NCBI GenBank assembly: GCA_900188465.1
Contig: FZPE01000002.1
Location: forward strand, 439,489 to 503,488
Length of the DNA stretch: 64,000 nucleotides
Direction: 5' to 3'
DNA from: Micrococcales bacterium KH10
GTDB lineage: Bacteria; Actinomycetota; Actinomycetes; Actinomycetales; Cellulomonadaceae
The notes under the pieces were generated by a model. That model worked only from the letters and a program-made list of their open reading frames with translations, did not search any database and was not told the origin of the DNA. Each line of letters opens with the position of its first letter. Position 1 is the first letter of the stretch. Position numbers and translations under genes: made by a program. This document shows positions 55,800 through 64,000 of the stretch, one piece after another.

Positions 55800-57659
55800 A
55801 TGGTCCGATCAAACGCGTCTTTCCCCACCAACCGTGCGGTGCTCACCGGTGCCGTGGTGGTGACGGTGTCTGTGATCGTATGGGCATTCGCTGCCCCTGA
55901 TCATCTAGCCGAGGTTGGAACGAACTCGTTGACCTGGGTGACGACCAATTTCGGCTGGCTTTTCAGTGCACTGGCTATCGCCATCGCGCTGTTCATGCTC
56001 GCTGTCGGTTACGGTCGTACCGGCGGAATTCGCCTGGGCGCCGATGACGAGGAACCGGAGTATTCGACGGCCTCGTGGATCTCCATGTTGTTTGCCGCCG
56101 GGCTCGGCATCGGTCTGTTGTTCTACGGTCCGCTCGAACCGCTCACCTATTTTCTGGACCCGTCGCCGAGCCAGAATGTCGCGGGAGGATCGGCTGAAGC
56201 AGTGCTTCCTGCGATGGTGCAGACTTTCTTGCATTGGGGGCCGATCGCCTGGGCGTTTTACGCGCTCGTTGGCGGTGCCATTGCCTACAGCGCTTATCGA
56301 CGAGGGCGCCCGCCGCTGATCTCGGCATTGTTCGAACCCGTCTTTCCCGGGTCGAGCCACCGCGTCCTCGGCCGGTTCATCGACTTCTTCGCGATCATCG
56401 TGACCCTGTTTGGAACGGCTGTATCGCTAGGTATCGGTGCACTGCAGATTCAGAGCGGAGCGGAGATCCTGACCGGCGCAGGCCCGTTTGGGAACACCTT
56501 CTTGATCGGTGCGATCGCTTTGCTGACCTCGGTCTTCATCGCTTCGGCGGTCTCGGGGGTGAAACGTGGCATCAGGCTGCTCTCCAACACGAATATGGTC
56601 CTGGTTGGTTTCGTGGGGCTGTTCGTATTGATCACCGGGCCGACGATCTTCATCCTGAACTTCATGCCGACGTCGCTCGTCGCCTTCGTGCAGGAGCTGG
56701 GCAGGATGTTCGAACTCAGCGCGAACGACGGTCCAGAGGCCGTGGAATTCTTGGGGACCTGGACCACTTACTACTGGGCCTGGTGGGTGTCGTGGACTCC
56801 GTTCGTGGGAATGTTCATCGCGAAGATCTCCCGCGGTCGGACCCTGCGTGAATTGGTCACGACCGTGGTGTTGGTGCCGTCAGCGATTGTGATCGCCTGG
56901 TTTGTTGTCTTCGGTTCGACGTCGATCTACATGACGCAACAAGGCGAAGACCTGCAAAGCGGTGGAACGAGTGAAGAAGTGCTGTTCCAGGTGTTGCAAC
57001 GACTTCCGCTGGGCACGATCATGTCTGCGGTCGCTTTGCTCGCGGTGCTGATCTTCTTCGTCACCGCGGCTGATTCGGCTTCAATCGTGATGTCGTCGAT
57101 TTCGCAGAATGGACGACCGCTGCCGTCAAAGTGGATCACGGCCATGTGGGGTGTGCTGCTGGGGCTTATCGCCGTGGCGTTGCTGCTCGCGGGTGGGAAG
57201 TCGACTCTGTCTGGTTTGCAGTCGCTCATGGTGGTCTCGGCCTTGCCGTTCGCGATCATCGTGATCGGAATCATGCTGTCGTGGGCGAAAGATCTGCGCA
57301 CCGACCCGTACATCATTCGTCGCAGGTATGCCAAGGCTGCGATCGCGCAGGGCGTGCGCCGCGGTATCGACAAGTATGGCGATGACTTCGTGTTCGGGGC
57401 TCGTGAGGTTCCGGCAGACGAGGGCGCCGGTGCGGGCTTTGACAGTGACGATCCGGCGCTGACCGAATGGTATGTCGAGGCCACCGCCGGGCCGCTGGGC
57501 AAGGTGACGGCCGAAGACGTGCAGCGCACTTTGGAGCCGGGCAAGATTCAGTCGCCCGGTAAGCCGGTGCCGGGACGCATCGCGTCAGGCGATGCCGCGC
57601 TGAGCGCTTCAGACGACAATCCCAAGGGCAAGGCAAAGGATCACCCCAAGAGCGGGTGA
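55800..57659 (+). CDS. BCCT-family betaine/choline/carnitine transporter
   Basis: A 619-residue secondary transporter with 12 membrane segments. The family motif near helix 8 is YYWAWWVSWTPFVGMFIAKISRGRT, which carries the tryptophans that bind quaternary amines. GLGIGLLFYGPLEPLTYF lies in helix 3. The C-terminal 130 residues are cytoplasmic and charged, and may act in osmotic regulation as in BetP. The start ATG at 55800 is near the usual N-terminus. With the OpuC operon at 6.7 kb it gives the cell two uptake routes for compatible solutes. Confidence 0.9.
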   Translation: MVRSNASFPTNRAVLTGAVVVTVSVIVWAFAAPDHLAEVGTNSLTWVTTNFGWLFSALAIAIALFMLAVGYGRTGGIRLGADDEEPEYSTASWISMLFAAGLGIGLLFYGPLEPLTYFLDPSPSQNVAGGSAEAVLPAMVQTFLHWGPIAWAFYALVGGAIAYSAYRRGRPPLISALFEPVFPGSSHRVLGRFIDFFAIIVTLFGTAVSLGIGALQIQSGAEILTGAGPFGNTFLIGAIALLTSVFIASAVSGVKRGIRLLSNTNMVLVGFVGLFVLITGPTIFILNFMPTSLVAFVQELGRMFELSANDGPEAVEFLGTWTTYYWAWWVSWTPFVGMFIAKISRGRTLRELVTTVVLVPSAIVIAWFVVFGSTSIYMTQQGEDLQSGGTSEEVLFQVLQRLPLGTIMSAVALLAVLIFFVTAADSASIVMSSISQNGRPLPSKWITAMWGVLLGLIAVALLLAGGKSTLSGLQSLMVVSALPFAIIVIGIMLSWAKDLRTDPYIIRRRYAKAAIAQGVRRGIDKYGDDFVFGAREVPADEGAGAGFDSDDPALTEWYVEATAGPLGKVTAEDVQRTLEPGKIQSPGKPVPGRIASGDAALSASDDNPKGKAKDHPKSG

Positions 57660-57694
57660 CCACCTAACCGGTTACTGTGCCGACCCGCGCTGCT

Positions 57695-57760
57695 CGGTTG
57701 CCCCGTATGCAAAGTAGTAGTGCGATATATTCCGCTACCACCTTGCATAAGGGGCAACCG
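57695..57760. repeat. 26-bp imperfect inverted repeat
   Basis: The arms at 57695-57720 and 57735-57760 pair at 23 of 26 positions around a 14-base AT-rich loop (TGCGATATATTCCG). The outer ten bases CGGTTGCCCC/GGGGCAACCG are perfect. It lies 35 bp after the BCCT stop. It may terminate both converging genes, or be a miniature mobile element; no T-run follows on either strand. Confidence 0.6.
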
Positions 57761-57867
57761 TCTTCACCGCGAGGGAGCACTCGTCCTTCAAACGGATTCT
57801 CGAATGTGGACCAACGATGTCGTTGTGGCCGGGCAAGCGCACGACCGCAATTGTGATCAACCCCCAC

Positions 57868-58299
57868 CTAGCCGCGGTGATTGTGCGCCGTGTGCGTTAC
57901 CCGGCGTTGCAGTTCGACTTCTAACTGTGGCCACTGTGCGTCGAAGGTAGCGGCATAGTCGCTGCTCGGTCGTTCGTCTAGGTCAGGTAGTAGCCACCGG
58001 GGTGGAACATCGAGTGCCCACGCCAGTCGAAAGATATTCAGCAGTTGCGGATTCGCCGGACGTCCTTTCTCAGACGTCCGATTGCGTTCAATATTCTGCA
58101 GTTGGCTGCGTTCGATGCCGGCGGTACCCGCCAACTGGTCTTGTGTCATCTCGCGGGCTTCGCGCAGGGCTCTGATACGCACCCCTACCTCGCGCGCATA
58201 GGTCGGCCAATCGAATTGGGGCTCCGGCTTGAGTTCGCCGCCACGAGTAGTCTTCGGCACGCTCACTAGCGTGGCGATGGCAGTACTCAAAGTCTGCAT
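57868..58299 (-). CDS. XRE-family transcriptional regulator
   Basis: A 143-residue protein with a central HTH_3 domain (residues 38-105): IRALREAREMTQDQLAGTAG, then IERSQLQNIERNR and a long loop before QLLNIFRLAWALDVPP. The N-terminal 35 residues and the C-terminal end (WPQLEVELQRRVTHT) have no recognised domain. It is divergent from the helicase gene with a 94-bp gap, so it probably regulates that operon as a repressor. The start at 58299 has no good ribosome site; a later GTG is possible. Confidence 0.75.
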   Translation of the reverse strand: MQTLSTAIATLVSVPKTTRGGELKPEPQFDWPTYAREVGVRIRALREAREMTQDQLAGTAGIERSQLQNIERNRTSEKGRPANPQLLNIFRLAWALDVPPRWLLPDLDERPSSDYAATFDAQWPQLEVELQRRVTHTAHNHRG

Positions 58300-58393
58300 A
58301 ATGAATTAGGCTTCGGCACGATAGATTGGGCCTGATCAACACCGTGAACCACGGGATACACGCCGAACTAACGCAGGACGTAACGGAGCATTC

Positions 58394-61300
58394 GTGAACC
58401 TCGCAGACATTCAACGTGGAATGACGCTTACAGGATTGCGGGCCAATCCAATCACGGTGGTCGACATCAAGCAGCACGGCACAGCGGCGACCATCACGGT
58501 ACGAGATCAGTCGGGAGCATTGTCCGAACAGATCATCGACGAGGCGGACGCGGCTCGGCTGCGCCTCGCAGACAATAAGGTTCAGTGGGCTTTCGACGCG
58601 GATTCGCACGAGTTCAAACTGGCGGCCGAAGCCACCCGAATCCGTATGGCGGGACTATTCGACCCCATGCTTGCTATCGAGACATCCCAGATCGATCCAT
58701 TGCCGCACCAGATTCGCGCCGTATACGAGGAGATGTTGCCCAAACCAGGTCCGTTGAGGTTCTTGTTGGCTGACGATCCTGGTGCGGGCAAGACCATCAT
58801 GGCTGGTTTGTATCTCAAGGAACTCGTATTGCGTGGTGACGTTCGTCGCGCACTCGTCGTTGCTCCGGGCGGGCTCGTCGAACAATGGCAGGACGAACTG
58901 GCGGAAAAATTCGGCCTGGAGTTCGAAATTCTCTCACGGGCCTTGGCCGATGCCGACGTGCAGCAGAACCCGTTTGCGAGGCACCCGTTCCTGATCGCAC
59001 GTATGGATCAATTGGCACGCAGCGAGGACTGGATGGAGTCCCTAGCGCATTCCCAGTGGGACCTTGTCATTGTCGATGAGGCTCACCGTATGTCTGCTAG
59101 TTACAACCGCAATGAACTCAAACGAACGAAGCGTTATGAGTTGGGTCAACTGCTGGGGCGAGTTACCCGCCATTTCCTTCTGATGACTGCCACTCCGCAT
59201 GCCGGGAAGGAAGACGATTTTCAGTTGTTCTTGGCGTTGCTTGACCCGGATCGTTTTGAGGGCCAGTACCGCGAAGGCATTCACTCGCGTGACACAAGCG
59301 GAATCATGCGCCGGATGGTGAAGGAAGAATTGTTGACCTTCGATGGCAAACCACTATTCCCGCAGCGGGTGTCGCAAACGGTGTCCTACGAGTTATCGGA
59401 CGCCGAAATGGACCTGTATGAACAGGTCACCGCATATGTGCGTGAGGAGATGAACCGCGCTGATCGGTTGGCTGATGATGGTCAAACGGCACGCCGCACA
59501 ACGGTGGGTTTTGCGCTGACAGTTTTGCAGCGCCGTCTCGCGTCCAGTCCGGAGGCAATCTACCGATCATTGCAGCGCCGTCGTCACCGCCTTGAACTTC
59601 GCAAACAAGAACTGAGCGAATGGGAGGTTTCGCGCAGCGGCGACTGGTCAATGTCTGCCGGATTCGAGGACGAGTTGGCCTACGCCGTTGCCGCGGATTT
59701 CGATGCTGACGAGTTCGCCGCGGCCGAGTTGGAAACTCTAGAAGACGAGGTCCTTGACGCGGCGACAGCGGCACGCACCGCCGCTGAACTAGATGTCGAG
59801 ATAGCGGTTCTGAATGACCTGGAACAACTCGCGCGGCAAGTGCGATCGCAGGGCCAGGACCGAAAATGGGTGGAATTGCGCGGGCTGATCGCACAGGCAC
59901 GGATCGACGAGCACGGGGCCCAGCGTGAGATACCGAACAAGATCATCGTGTTCACCGAGCATAAAGACACGCTGAACTATTTGTGTGAGCGGATCTCGTC
60001 CCATCTGGGCCAGGACCGAGCGGTGGTCACCATTCATGGTGGCACCCCGCGACATGAACGGCACAGGATCAAGGAACGCTTCGCAAACGATCCGCACTGC
60101 CAGGTGTTACTGGCTACCGACGCGGCGGGCGAAGGTTTGAACTTGCAGGTAGCGCACCTGATGGTCAACTATGACTTGCCGTGGAACCCTAACCGCCTGG
60201 AACAGCGTTTTGGTCGGATTCACCGTATCGGGCAGCGTGAGGTGTGCCATCTGTGGAATCTGGTGGCGGCCAATACGCGTGAGGGCCAGGTGTTCGAACG
60301 GTTGCTGAGCAAGATCGAGCAGCAACGTTTGGCCTACGGCGGCAAGGTATTTGACGTGCTGGGGGAACAAGCCTTCGGAGAGCGGCCGCTGCGGGTCTTG
60401 CTGATCGAAGCGATCAGGTATGGCGAGCAGCCTGAGGTGCGAGCCAAACTTGATGAGGTTATCGATGCTTCGGTTTCAGAGGGTATGGCGGAGGTGCTGC
60501 GGGAACGAGCGTTGGTCACGGGCACCATCGGTTCCGACGCCTTGGCTCACTTGCGCGCTCAGATGGACGAGGCTCGGGCGCGCCGGTTGCAGCCGCACTT
60601 CATTGCGTTATTCGTTTTGGAGGCGTTGAAGGCATTCAACGTGCGGGCAGCTGAGCGGGAGCAGGGAACGTGGGAGATCAGGCATGTCCCCGCTCTGTTG
60701 CGTGATAGGCCGTCGCGCATGGGTTTGCGCAGTGCTGCGATTGCTCCGAGTTACGCGCGAATCACTTTCGATCCGGCGTTGACGGAGGTACCTGGGCAGC
60801 CGCGCGCTGAGTTGATCGCGCCGGGTCATGCGTTGATGGATGCCTTGGTTGACACGGTCCTTGAGCGTTATGGCCGAGCGCTGACTCGCGGCACGATACT
60901 CGTCGACCCGGCTGACACGGACACTGATGTCAGCGGGCGTCTGCTCGTTGCGTTGCGCGAGGAGATCGTCGATGGCACTGGCGCGGTGGCCTCACAGCGA
61001 TTCTCATTTGTGTCGATTGGCCCGGGCGATGAGGGGCAAAACATGGGCACTGCACCGTATTTGGATTTCATTGCGTTGCCCAACGAGGCTGATCGGTTGC
61101 GTGATTCGCTGGTGTCTGAGGGTTGGTGGGGTGAGGACGTTGCGTCGGTTGCGACCGCATGGTCGATCCAACACGGTCTACCTGCGCACCGTGCTGAGGT
61201 GTCCGGGCGGATCGATGCCGCGGTGGGTAAGGCTCGCATTTTGGTGCAGCAGCGGCTGTTGTCGCAGGCCAACTATTGGCACGCCGAGGCTGGCCGTCTT

Positions 61301-61975
61301 CTTGAGGCTCAGACTGCTGGACGGAAGATCCGGATCTCTCCTGCGACTGCGACAGCCCGTGCGCAGGAGATGGAGGAGCGTCTGGCGCGCAAACTCGTTG
61401 AACTCGATCAACTCAGTGACTTGACGGTCACTGTGCCGCAGGTTGCTGCGGCTGCATTGATCATCCCGATGGGTGCAGTGGTGCAGTATTTGCAGGGTGT
61501 GGGTGGCTCCGATGGAACCGGCGTAGAGCCGGGTCTGGATGACGCGGTTTCGCAGTTTGGTGTGGACGAGGGCTCCCAGGCCGTCCGGGAACTCACTGAT
61601 CGTCGGGCCGTTGACGCTGTGCTTCGTGCGGAGCGTGCTTTGGGCAGGACCCCCACTGAGATGCCACATAACAATCCGGGTTTTGATGTGTTGTCAGTGT
61701 TGCCGGATGGTTCCACACTGCGCATTGAGGTCAAAGGCAGGCAGGTGGGTGCGGATACCTTCATGGTGTCTGCGAATGAGATCATCACCGGCCAGAATGC
61801 TGCCCCCGCCTATCGGTTGGCGTTAGTGGAAGTGGACCATGATCGGCCTGCTGGTGAGGAGCCGGTGCGGTATGTTGCCGACCCATTTGCGGGCATGGTG
61901 GTCAAGAGCTATCTGAGCACCGCGGTGCAGTTCAAGTGGGGGCCGATGTGGGGCCAAGGGCGATCGCCTTTTTGA
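58394..61975 (+). CDS. drmD: SNF2-family helicase with C-terminal DUF3883 (DrmD-like)
   Basis: An 1193-residue DNA translocase. Walker A is LLADDPGAGKTIMAG near residue 128, the DEAH box is in VIVDEAHRMSASYNR near 227, and motif III is LMTATPHAGKEDDF. The second ATPase lobe has IIVFTEHKDTLNYL, LATDAAGEGLNLQVAHL and RFGRIHRIGQ near 605. The C-terminal domain, near residues 1095-1135, has NPGFDVLSV and LRIEVKGRQ, the DUF3883 pattern with a PD-(D/E)XK-like core, so a nuclease-fold function is possible. The GTG start follows GGAG. DISARM class 1 uses a helicase of this kind (DrmD) beside an adenine methylase, which fits this order. Other DUF1156 loci also have such helicases, so the symbol is provisional. 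Confidence 0.8.
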   Translation: MNLADIQRGMTLTGLRANPITVVDIKQHGTAATITVRDQSGALSEQIIDEADAARLRLADNKVQWAFDADSHEFKLAAEATRIRMAGLFDPMLAIETSQIDPLPHQIRAVYEEMLPKPGPLRFLLADDPGAGKTIMAGLYLKELVLRGDVRRALVVAPGGLVEQWQDELAEKFGLEFEILSRALADADVQQNPFARHPFLIARMDQLARSEDWMESLAHSQWDLVIVDEAHRMSASYNRNELKRTKRYELGQLLGRVTRHFLLMTATPHAGKEDDFQLFLALLDPDRFEGQYREGIHSRDTSGIMRRMVKEELLTFDGKPLFPQRVSQTVSYELSDAEMDLYEQVTAYVREEMNRADRLADDGQTARRTTVGFALTVLQRRLASSPEAIYRSLQRRRHRLELRKQELSEWEVSRSGDWSMSAGFEDELAYAVAADFDADEFAAAELETLEDEVLDAATAARTAAELDVEIAVLNDLEQLARQVRSQGQDRKWVELRGLIAQARIDEHGAQREIPNKIIVFTEHKDTLNYLCERISSHLGQDRAVVTIHGGTPRHERHRIKERFANDPHCQVLLATDAAGEGLNLQVAHLMVNYDLPWNPNRLEQRFGRIHRIGQREVCHLWNLVAANTREGQVFERLLSKIEQQRLAYGGKVFDVLGEQAFGERPLRVLLIEAIRYGEQPEVRAKLDEVIDASVSEGMAEVLRERALVTGTIGSDALAHLRAQMDEARARRLQPHFIALFVLEALKAFNVRAAEREQGTWEIRHVPALLRDRPSRMGLRSAAIAPSYARITFDPALTEVPGQPRAELIAPGHALMDALVDTVLERYGRALTRGTILVDPADTDTDVSGRLLVALREEIVDGTGAVASQRFSFVSIGPGDEGQNMGTAPYLDFIALPNEADRLRDSLVSEGWWGEDVASVATAWSIQHGLPAHRAEVSGRIDAAVGKARILVQQRLLSQANYWHAEAGRLLEAQTAGRKIRISPATATARAQEMEERLARKLVELDQLSDLTVTVPQVAAAALIIPMGAVVQYLQGVGGSDGTGVEPGLDDAVSQFGVDEGSQAVRELTDRRAVDAVLRAERALGRTPTEMPHNNPGFDVLSVLPDGSTLRIEVKGRQVGADTFMVSANEIITGQNAAPAYRLALVEVDHDRPAGEEPVRYVADPFAGMVVKSYLSTAVQFKWGPMWGQGRSPF

Positions 61976-62045
61976 GGACTCATCGACGCGACACGTCTGA
62001 TGTCAGGTTTGATCGGGAAAGAACCTTCCGGTTCCGGCAAATCCG

Positions 62046-62074
62046 TTGTGTTCAACTTGTACAAGTCGTACAAT
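62046..62074 (+). promoter_or_regulatory. Promoter and operator of the Phd-RelE module
   Basis: TTGTGT (62046-62051) and TACAAT (62069-62074) are separated by 17 bases. The spacer and -10 contain the perfect 12-bp palindrome ACTTGTACAAGT (62055-62066) and a second half-site GTACAA (62068-62073). TGTACA is the core of YefM/Phd-type operators. Transcription should start at or next to the ATG at 62081, giving a leaderless antitoxin mRNA. Confidence 0.65.
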
Positions 62075-62080
62075 GATTTC

Positions 62081-62326
62081 ATGACCTCAGTGACCCTATC
62101 TCAGTTCCGTAACCAGCAGAGCGACTACATCGCAGCTGCGCAACGTGAACCGGTCGAGATTACCTCGCGCGGCGCCGGGCGGCGCGCAGTTCTGGTTTCC
62201 CCAGAGTTCTTTGATCGTGCGGTCGAAGCGTTGGAGGACCAACTTGATATCCGAGCGGCGGCAGCAGCACGAGCAGATTCTGAGCGGATTCCGTTCGACG
62301 AACTGATGGAAGAACTCGGTCTATAG
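62081..62326 (+). CDS. Type II antitoxin, Phd/YefM family
   Basis: An 81-residue antitoxin. The N-terminal DNA-binding fold is TSVTLSQFRNQQSDYIAAAQ, followed by PVEITSRGAGRRAVLVSPEFFDRAVEALE, the standard Phd/YefM core in a slightly shorter form; the acidic C-terminus (RIPFDELMEELGL) would neutralise the toxin. I chose the ATG at 62081 because the promoter puts the transcription start there and the family begins there; the frame is open to 62000. The toxin gene follows 17 bp later. Confidence 0.85.
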   Translation: MTSVTLSQFRNQQSDYIAAAQREPVEITSRGAGRRAVLVSPEFFDRAVEALEDQLDIRAAAAARADSERIPFDELMEELGL

Positions 62327-62343
62327 GCTGCGCTGACCGTCTC

Positions 62344-62601
62344 ATGACCTATCGAATCTCTGTTTCGCGGGACGTTGCGAAAACACTACGACGCATCCAC
62401 CCGCAGGAAGTTCGACGACTTAAAGCCGCCATCACAGCACTCGCAGAAGATCCGCGCCCTGCGGGATGCGTGGAGCTTAAGGGTGGCGCAGGTGAATTGC
62501 GAATCCGTGTCGGGGACTACCGAGTCGTATACGAGGTTATCGACGATGAACTCGTCATCCTCGTACTTCGCGTTGGCCATCGCCGTGAGGTGTATCGATA
62601 G
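62344..62601 (+). CDS. Type II toxin, RelE/ParE superfamily
   Basis: An 85-residue toxin, likely an mRNA interferase acting at the ribosome. The fold is clear in YRISVSRDVAKTLRRIHPQE and LKGGAGELRIRVGDYRVVYEV, ending in VLRVGHRREVYR with the basic residues of the RelE active site (Arg in the RIRVGDYR strand, final Tyr-Arg). Length is normal. It is downstream of its Phd-type antitoxin, and a terminator follows about 180 bp later. It sits between the helicase and the methylase genes of the defence locus. Confidence 0.88.
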   Translation: MTYRISVSRDVAKTLRRIHPQEVRRLKAAITALAEDPRPAGCVELKGGAGELRIRVGDYRVVYEVIDDELVILVLRVGHRREVYR

Positions 62602-62783
62602 ACGCTTTGGCGCCAAAACAGCCTCAGTTACCCGATCCTTCTAGAAGCCGCGAGCCTATCCGCGGTCTGTCAGACATGGTCCACACCCGGATGATTGTGC
62701 ACGTCTAGCGGCTAATCTGCCCAGACACATCGCGGGCAGAGGGTTGATCGCAAGGGCCTATTTCGTTAGGCTCGTCGGGTTAG

Positions 62784-62806
62784 AGGCCCGATGAATTGGG
62801 CCTTTT
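62784..62806 (+). terminator. Terminator-like hairpin after the toxin gene
   Basis: AGGCCC and GGGCCT flank an 8-base loop and are followed by TTT. The stem is short, so termination may be partial. It would separate the toxin-antitoxin transcript from the methylase gene. The rest of 62602-62869 shows nothing that I can name. Confidence 0.5.
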
Positions 62807-62869
62807 GTTGACCCAGATGGACCTGTGACACCTCAGCAGTGGCCTGGTCCGAACCCAAGGAGCGGCGCC

Positions 62870-64000
62870 GTGGCCGGTACGCAACCCGCCGGTAAGAAAC
62901 TCATCGAAGTTTCGCTGCCGCTGGAAACCATCAACGCGGAGTCTGCGCGGGAAAAATCCATTCGGCACGGTCACCCCTCGACGCTGCACCTGTGGTGGGC
63001 GCGCCGCCCGTTGGCGGCTGCCCGTGCCGTGCTGTTCGCCCAGTTGGTCGATGACCCATCGGCCCGCCCGGACGAGTTCCCCACCGAGGAAGACCAAGCC
63101 CGCGAGCGGGAACGGCTGCACAACATCATTCGCGAACTGGTGGTGTGGGAGAACGCGAGCGATACGAAACTTCTGGCGCGTGCTCGCGCTGAGATCCTGA
63201 AATCGACGGGTAACAACCCACCCGCGATACTTGACCCGTTCGCTGGTGGTGGCACGATCCCGCTAGAGGCCCAGCGGCTCGGCCTGGAAGCCCACGCCAG
63301 TGACCTGAATCCGGTGGCGGTGCTGATCAACAAGGCACTGATCGAGATTCCACCGAAGTTCGCCGGTTCCGCCCCGGTGTTCCCTGGTGTTGATGACGCC
63401 AGCCTGGCTGGATGGTCAGGTGCCGCCGGGCTCGCGGAGGATGTGCGACGCTACGGCGAATGGATGCGCGAACGCGCCGAAGAGCGCATCGGGCACCTGT
63501 ACCCCAAAGCCACGTTGGCGGATGGCAGCGAAGCGACAGTCATCGCGTGGATCTGGGCGCGCACCGTTACCTGCCCCAACCCGGCGTGCGGTATCGAGAT
63601 GCCGCTGGTGCGGTCCTGGTGGTTGGGAAAGAAGAAGGGCAAAGAGGCATATGTGGTGCCGACCGTAGTGTCGGACGAGTCCGTCCCCGCCGGGAAGCGG
63701 GTTGCTTTCGAGATCGGGCACGATTTGGTCACGGCGCCGACCGACGAGACTGACGGCACGGTCGGTCGCCAGGGCGCGGTTTGCGTTGCCTGTGGCACCT
63801 CAGTGGAACTGAAATACATCCGCGCGGAGGGACGTGCCGGTCGGATGGATCAGCAGTTGATGGCTGTTGTCGCAGAAGGGAAGCGACAACGTACTTACTT
63901 GGCACCAACGATGCGCCATGTCGACGCGGCGGACCTGGCTCGGCCTGCCGATGCTCCTAGTGGTGAACTGCCGAAGAATCCTCGTGACTTCAAGACACCC
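62870..64000 (+). CDS. DUF1156 adenine-specific DNA methylase, partial (DrmMI-like)
   Basis: The first 377 codons of a large methylase, cut by the right edge. The GTG start follows AAGGAG at 7 bases. The N-terminus KKLIEVSLPLETINAESARE, then KSIRHGHPSTLHLWWARRPL, is the DUF1156 signature. The SAM-binding motif is ILDPFAGGGTIPLEAQRLG, and SDLNPVAVLINKA is the acidic loop after it. A zinc-binding cysteine pair (CPNPAC) follows near residue 239. The catalytic DPPY-type motif lies outside the window. Such methylases mark host DNA in class 1 DISARM and in DUF499-associated loci; the genes to the right decide which one this is. Confidence 0.85.
   Translation, partial: MAGTQPAGKKLIEVSLPLETINAESAREKSIRHGHPSTLHLWWARRPLAAARAVLFAQLVDDPSARPDEFPTEEDQARERERLHNIIRELVVWENASDTKLLARARAEILKSTGNNPPAILDPFAGGGTIPLEAQRLGLEAHASDLNPVAVLINKALIEIPPKFAGSAPVFPGVDDASLAGWSGAAGLAEDVRRYGEWMRERAEERIGHLYPKATLADGSEATVIAWIWARTVTCPNPACGIEMPLVRSWWLGKKKGKEAYVVPTVVSDESVPAGKRVAFEIGHDLVTAPTDETDGTVGRQGAVCVACGTSVELKYIRAEGRAGRMDQQLMAVVAEGKRQRTYLAPTMRHVDAADLARPADAPSGELPKNPRDFKTP

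Noticed and set aside
62021-62034. Small hairpin GAACC/GGTTC after the helicase gene
   Set aside because: Five base pairs without a T-run is too weak for a terminator.

Overview
The window looks like part of a high-GC Actinomycetota chromosome, most likely from the Actinomycetales/Micrococcales side; I would not name a genus. The main evidence is the block fhaA-fhaB-pstP-rodA-pbpA-pknA-pknB, pabA, a DUF881 gene, crgA, rhomboid and ppiA, followed by tRNA-Leu(CAG). This arrangement sits near oriC in many actinobacteria such as mycobacteria. A near-consensus parS site (31650-31665) and a cluster of DnaA boxes (33389-33420) fit an origin-proximal position.

Layout. 0-3.1 kb: a likely defence locus cut by the left edge, with a small protein overlapping an SMC-like ABC ATPase that has a zinc hook and a terminal zinc ribbon, plus a resolvase-type HTH fragment. 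3.2-11.4 kb: a decaying stretch with four broken genes (small membrane protein, coiled-coil membrane protein, GntR/FCD regulator, MFS transporter) around an intact flavin disulfide oxidoreductase and an intact OpuC-type osmoprotectant ABC operon. 11.4-17.6 kb: a sugar ABC importer (lipoprotein, two permeases, MsmX/UgpC-type ATPase) and a GH13 alpha-glucosidase, with a perfect CRP/GlxR-type palindrome between them. 17.7-28.9 kb: a secreted protein with a basic tail, then a giant LPXTG surface protein of about 3250 aa built from DUF11-like and DUF5979 modules. Its signal-peptide ORF and main ORF are joined only through an A-AAA-AAG slippery heptamer.

29.1-45.6 kb: core genes (aminotransferase, YtxH-like protein, ppiA, rhomboid, crgA, DUF881, pabA, the Ser/Thr kinase and cell-elongation operon, ung). 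45.7-50.0 kb: tRNA-Leu(CAG), an MMPL transporter and a LiaSR-type two-component system overlapping it. 50.2-57.7 kb: a large Ig-repeat secreted protein and a BCCT betaine/choline-type transporter. 57.9-64 kb: a second defence locus cut by the right edge, with an XRE regulator, a DrmD-like SNF2 helicase carrying a DUF3883 domain, a Phd/YefM-RelE toxin-antitoxin pair with its own operator-promoter, and the start of a DUF1156 adenine methylase. This order resembles class 1 DISARM or a related DUF1156 system.

How the genes work together. The fhaA-to-pknB operon couples Ser/Thr phosphorylation to peptidoglycan synthesis (RodA/PbpA), and CrgA links it to division. OpuC and BCCT both point to osmoprotection. 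The large secreted proteins and the sugar importer suggest a host- or surface-associated life. The pseudogenes suggest ongoing gene loss.
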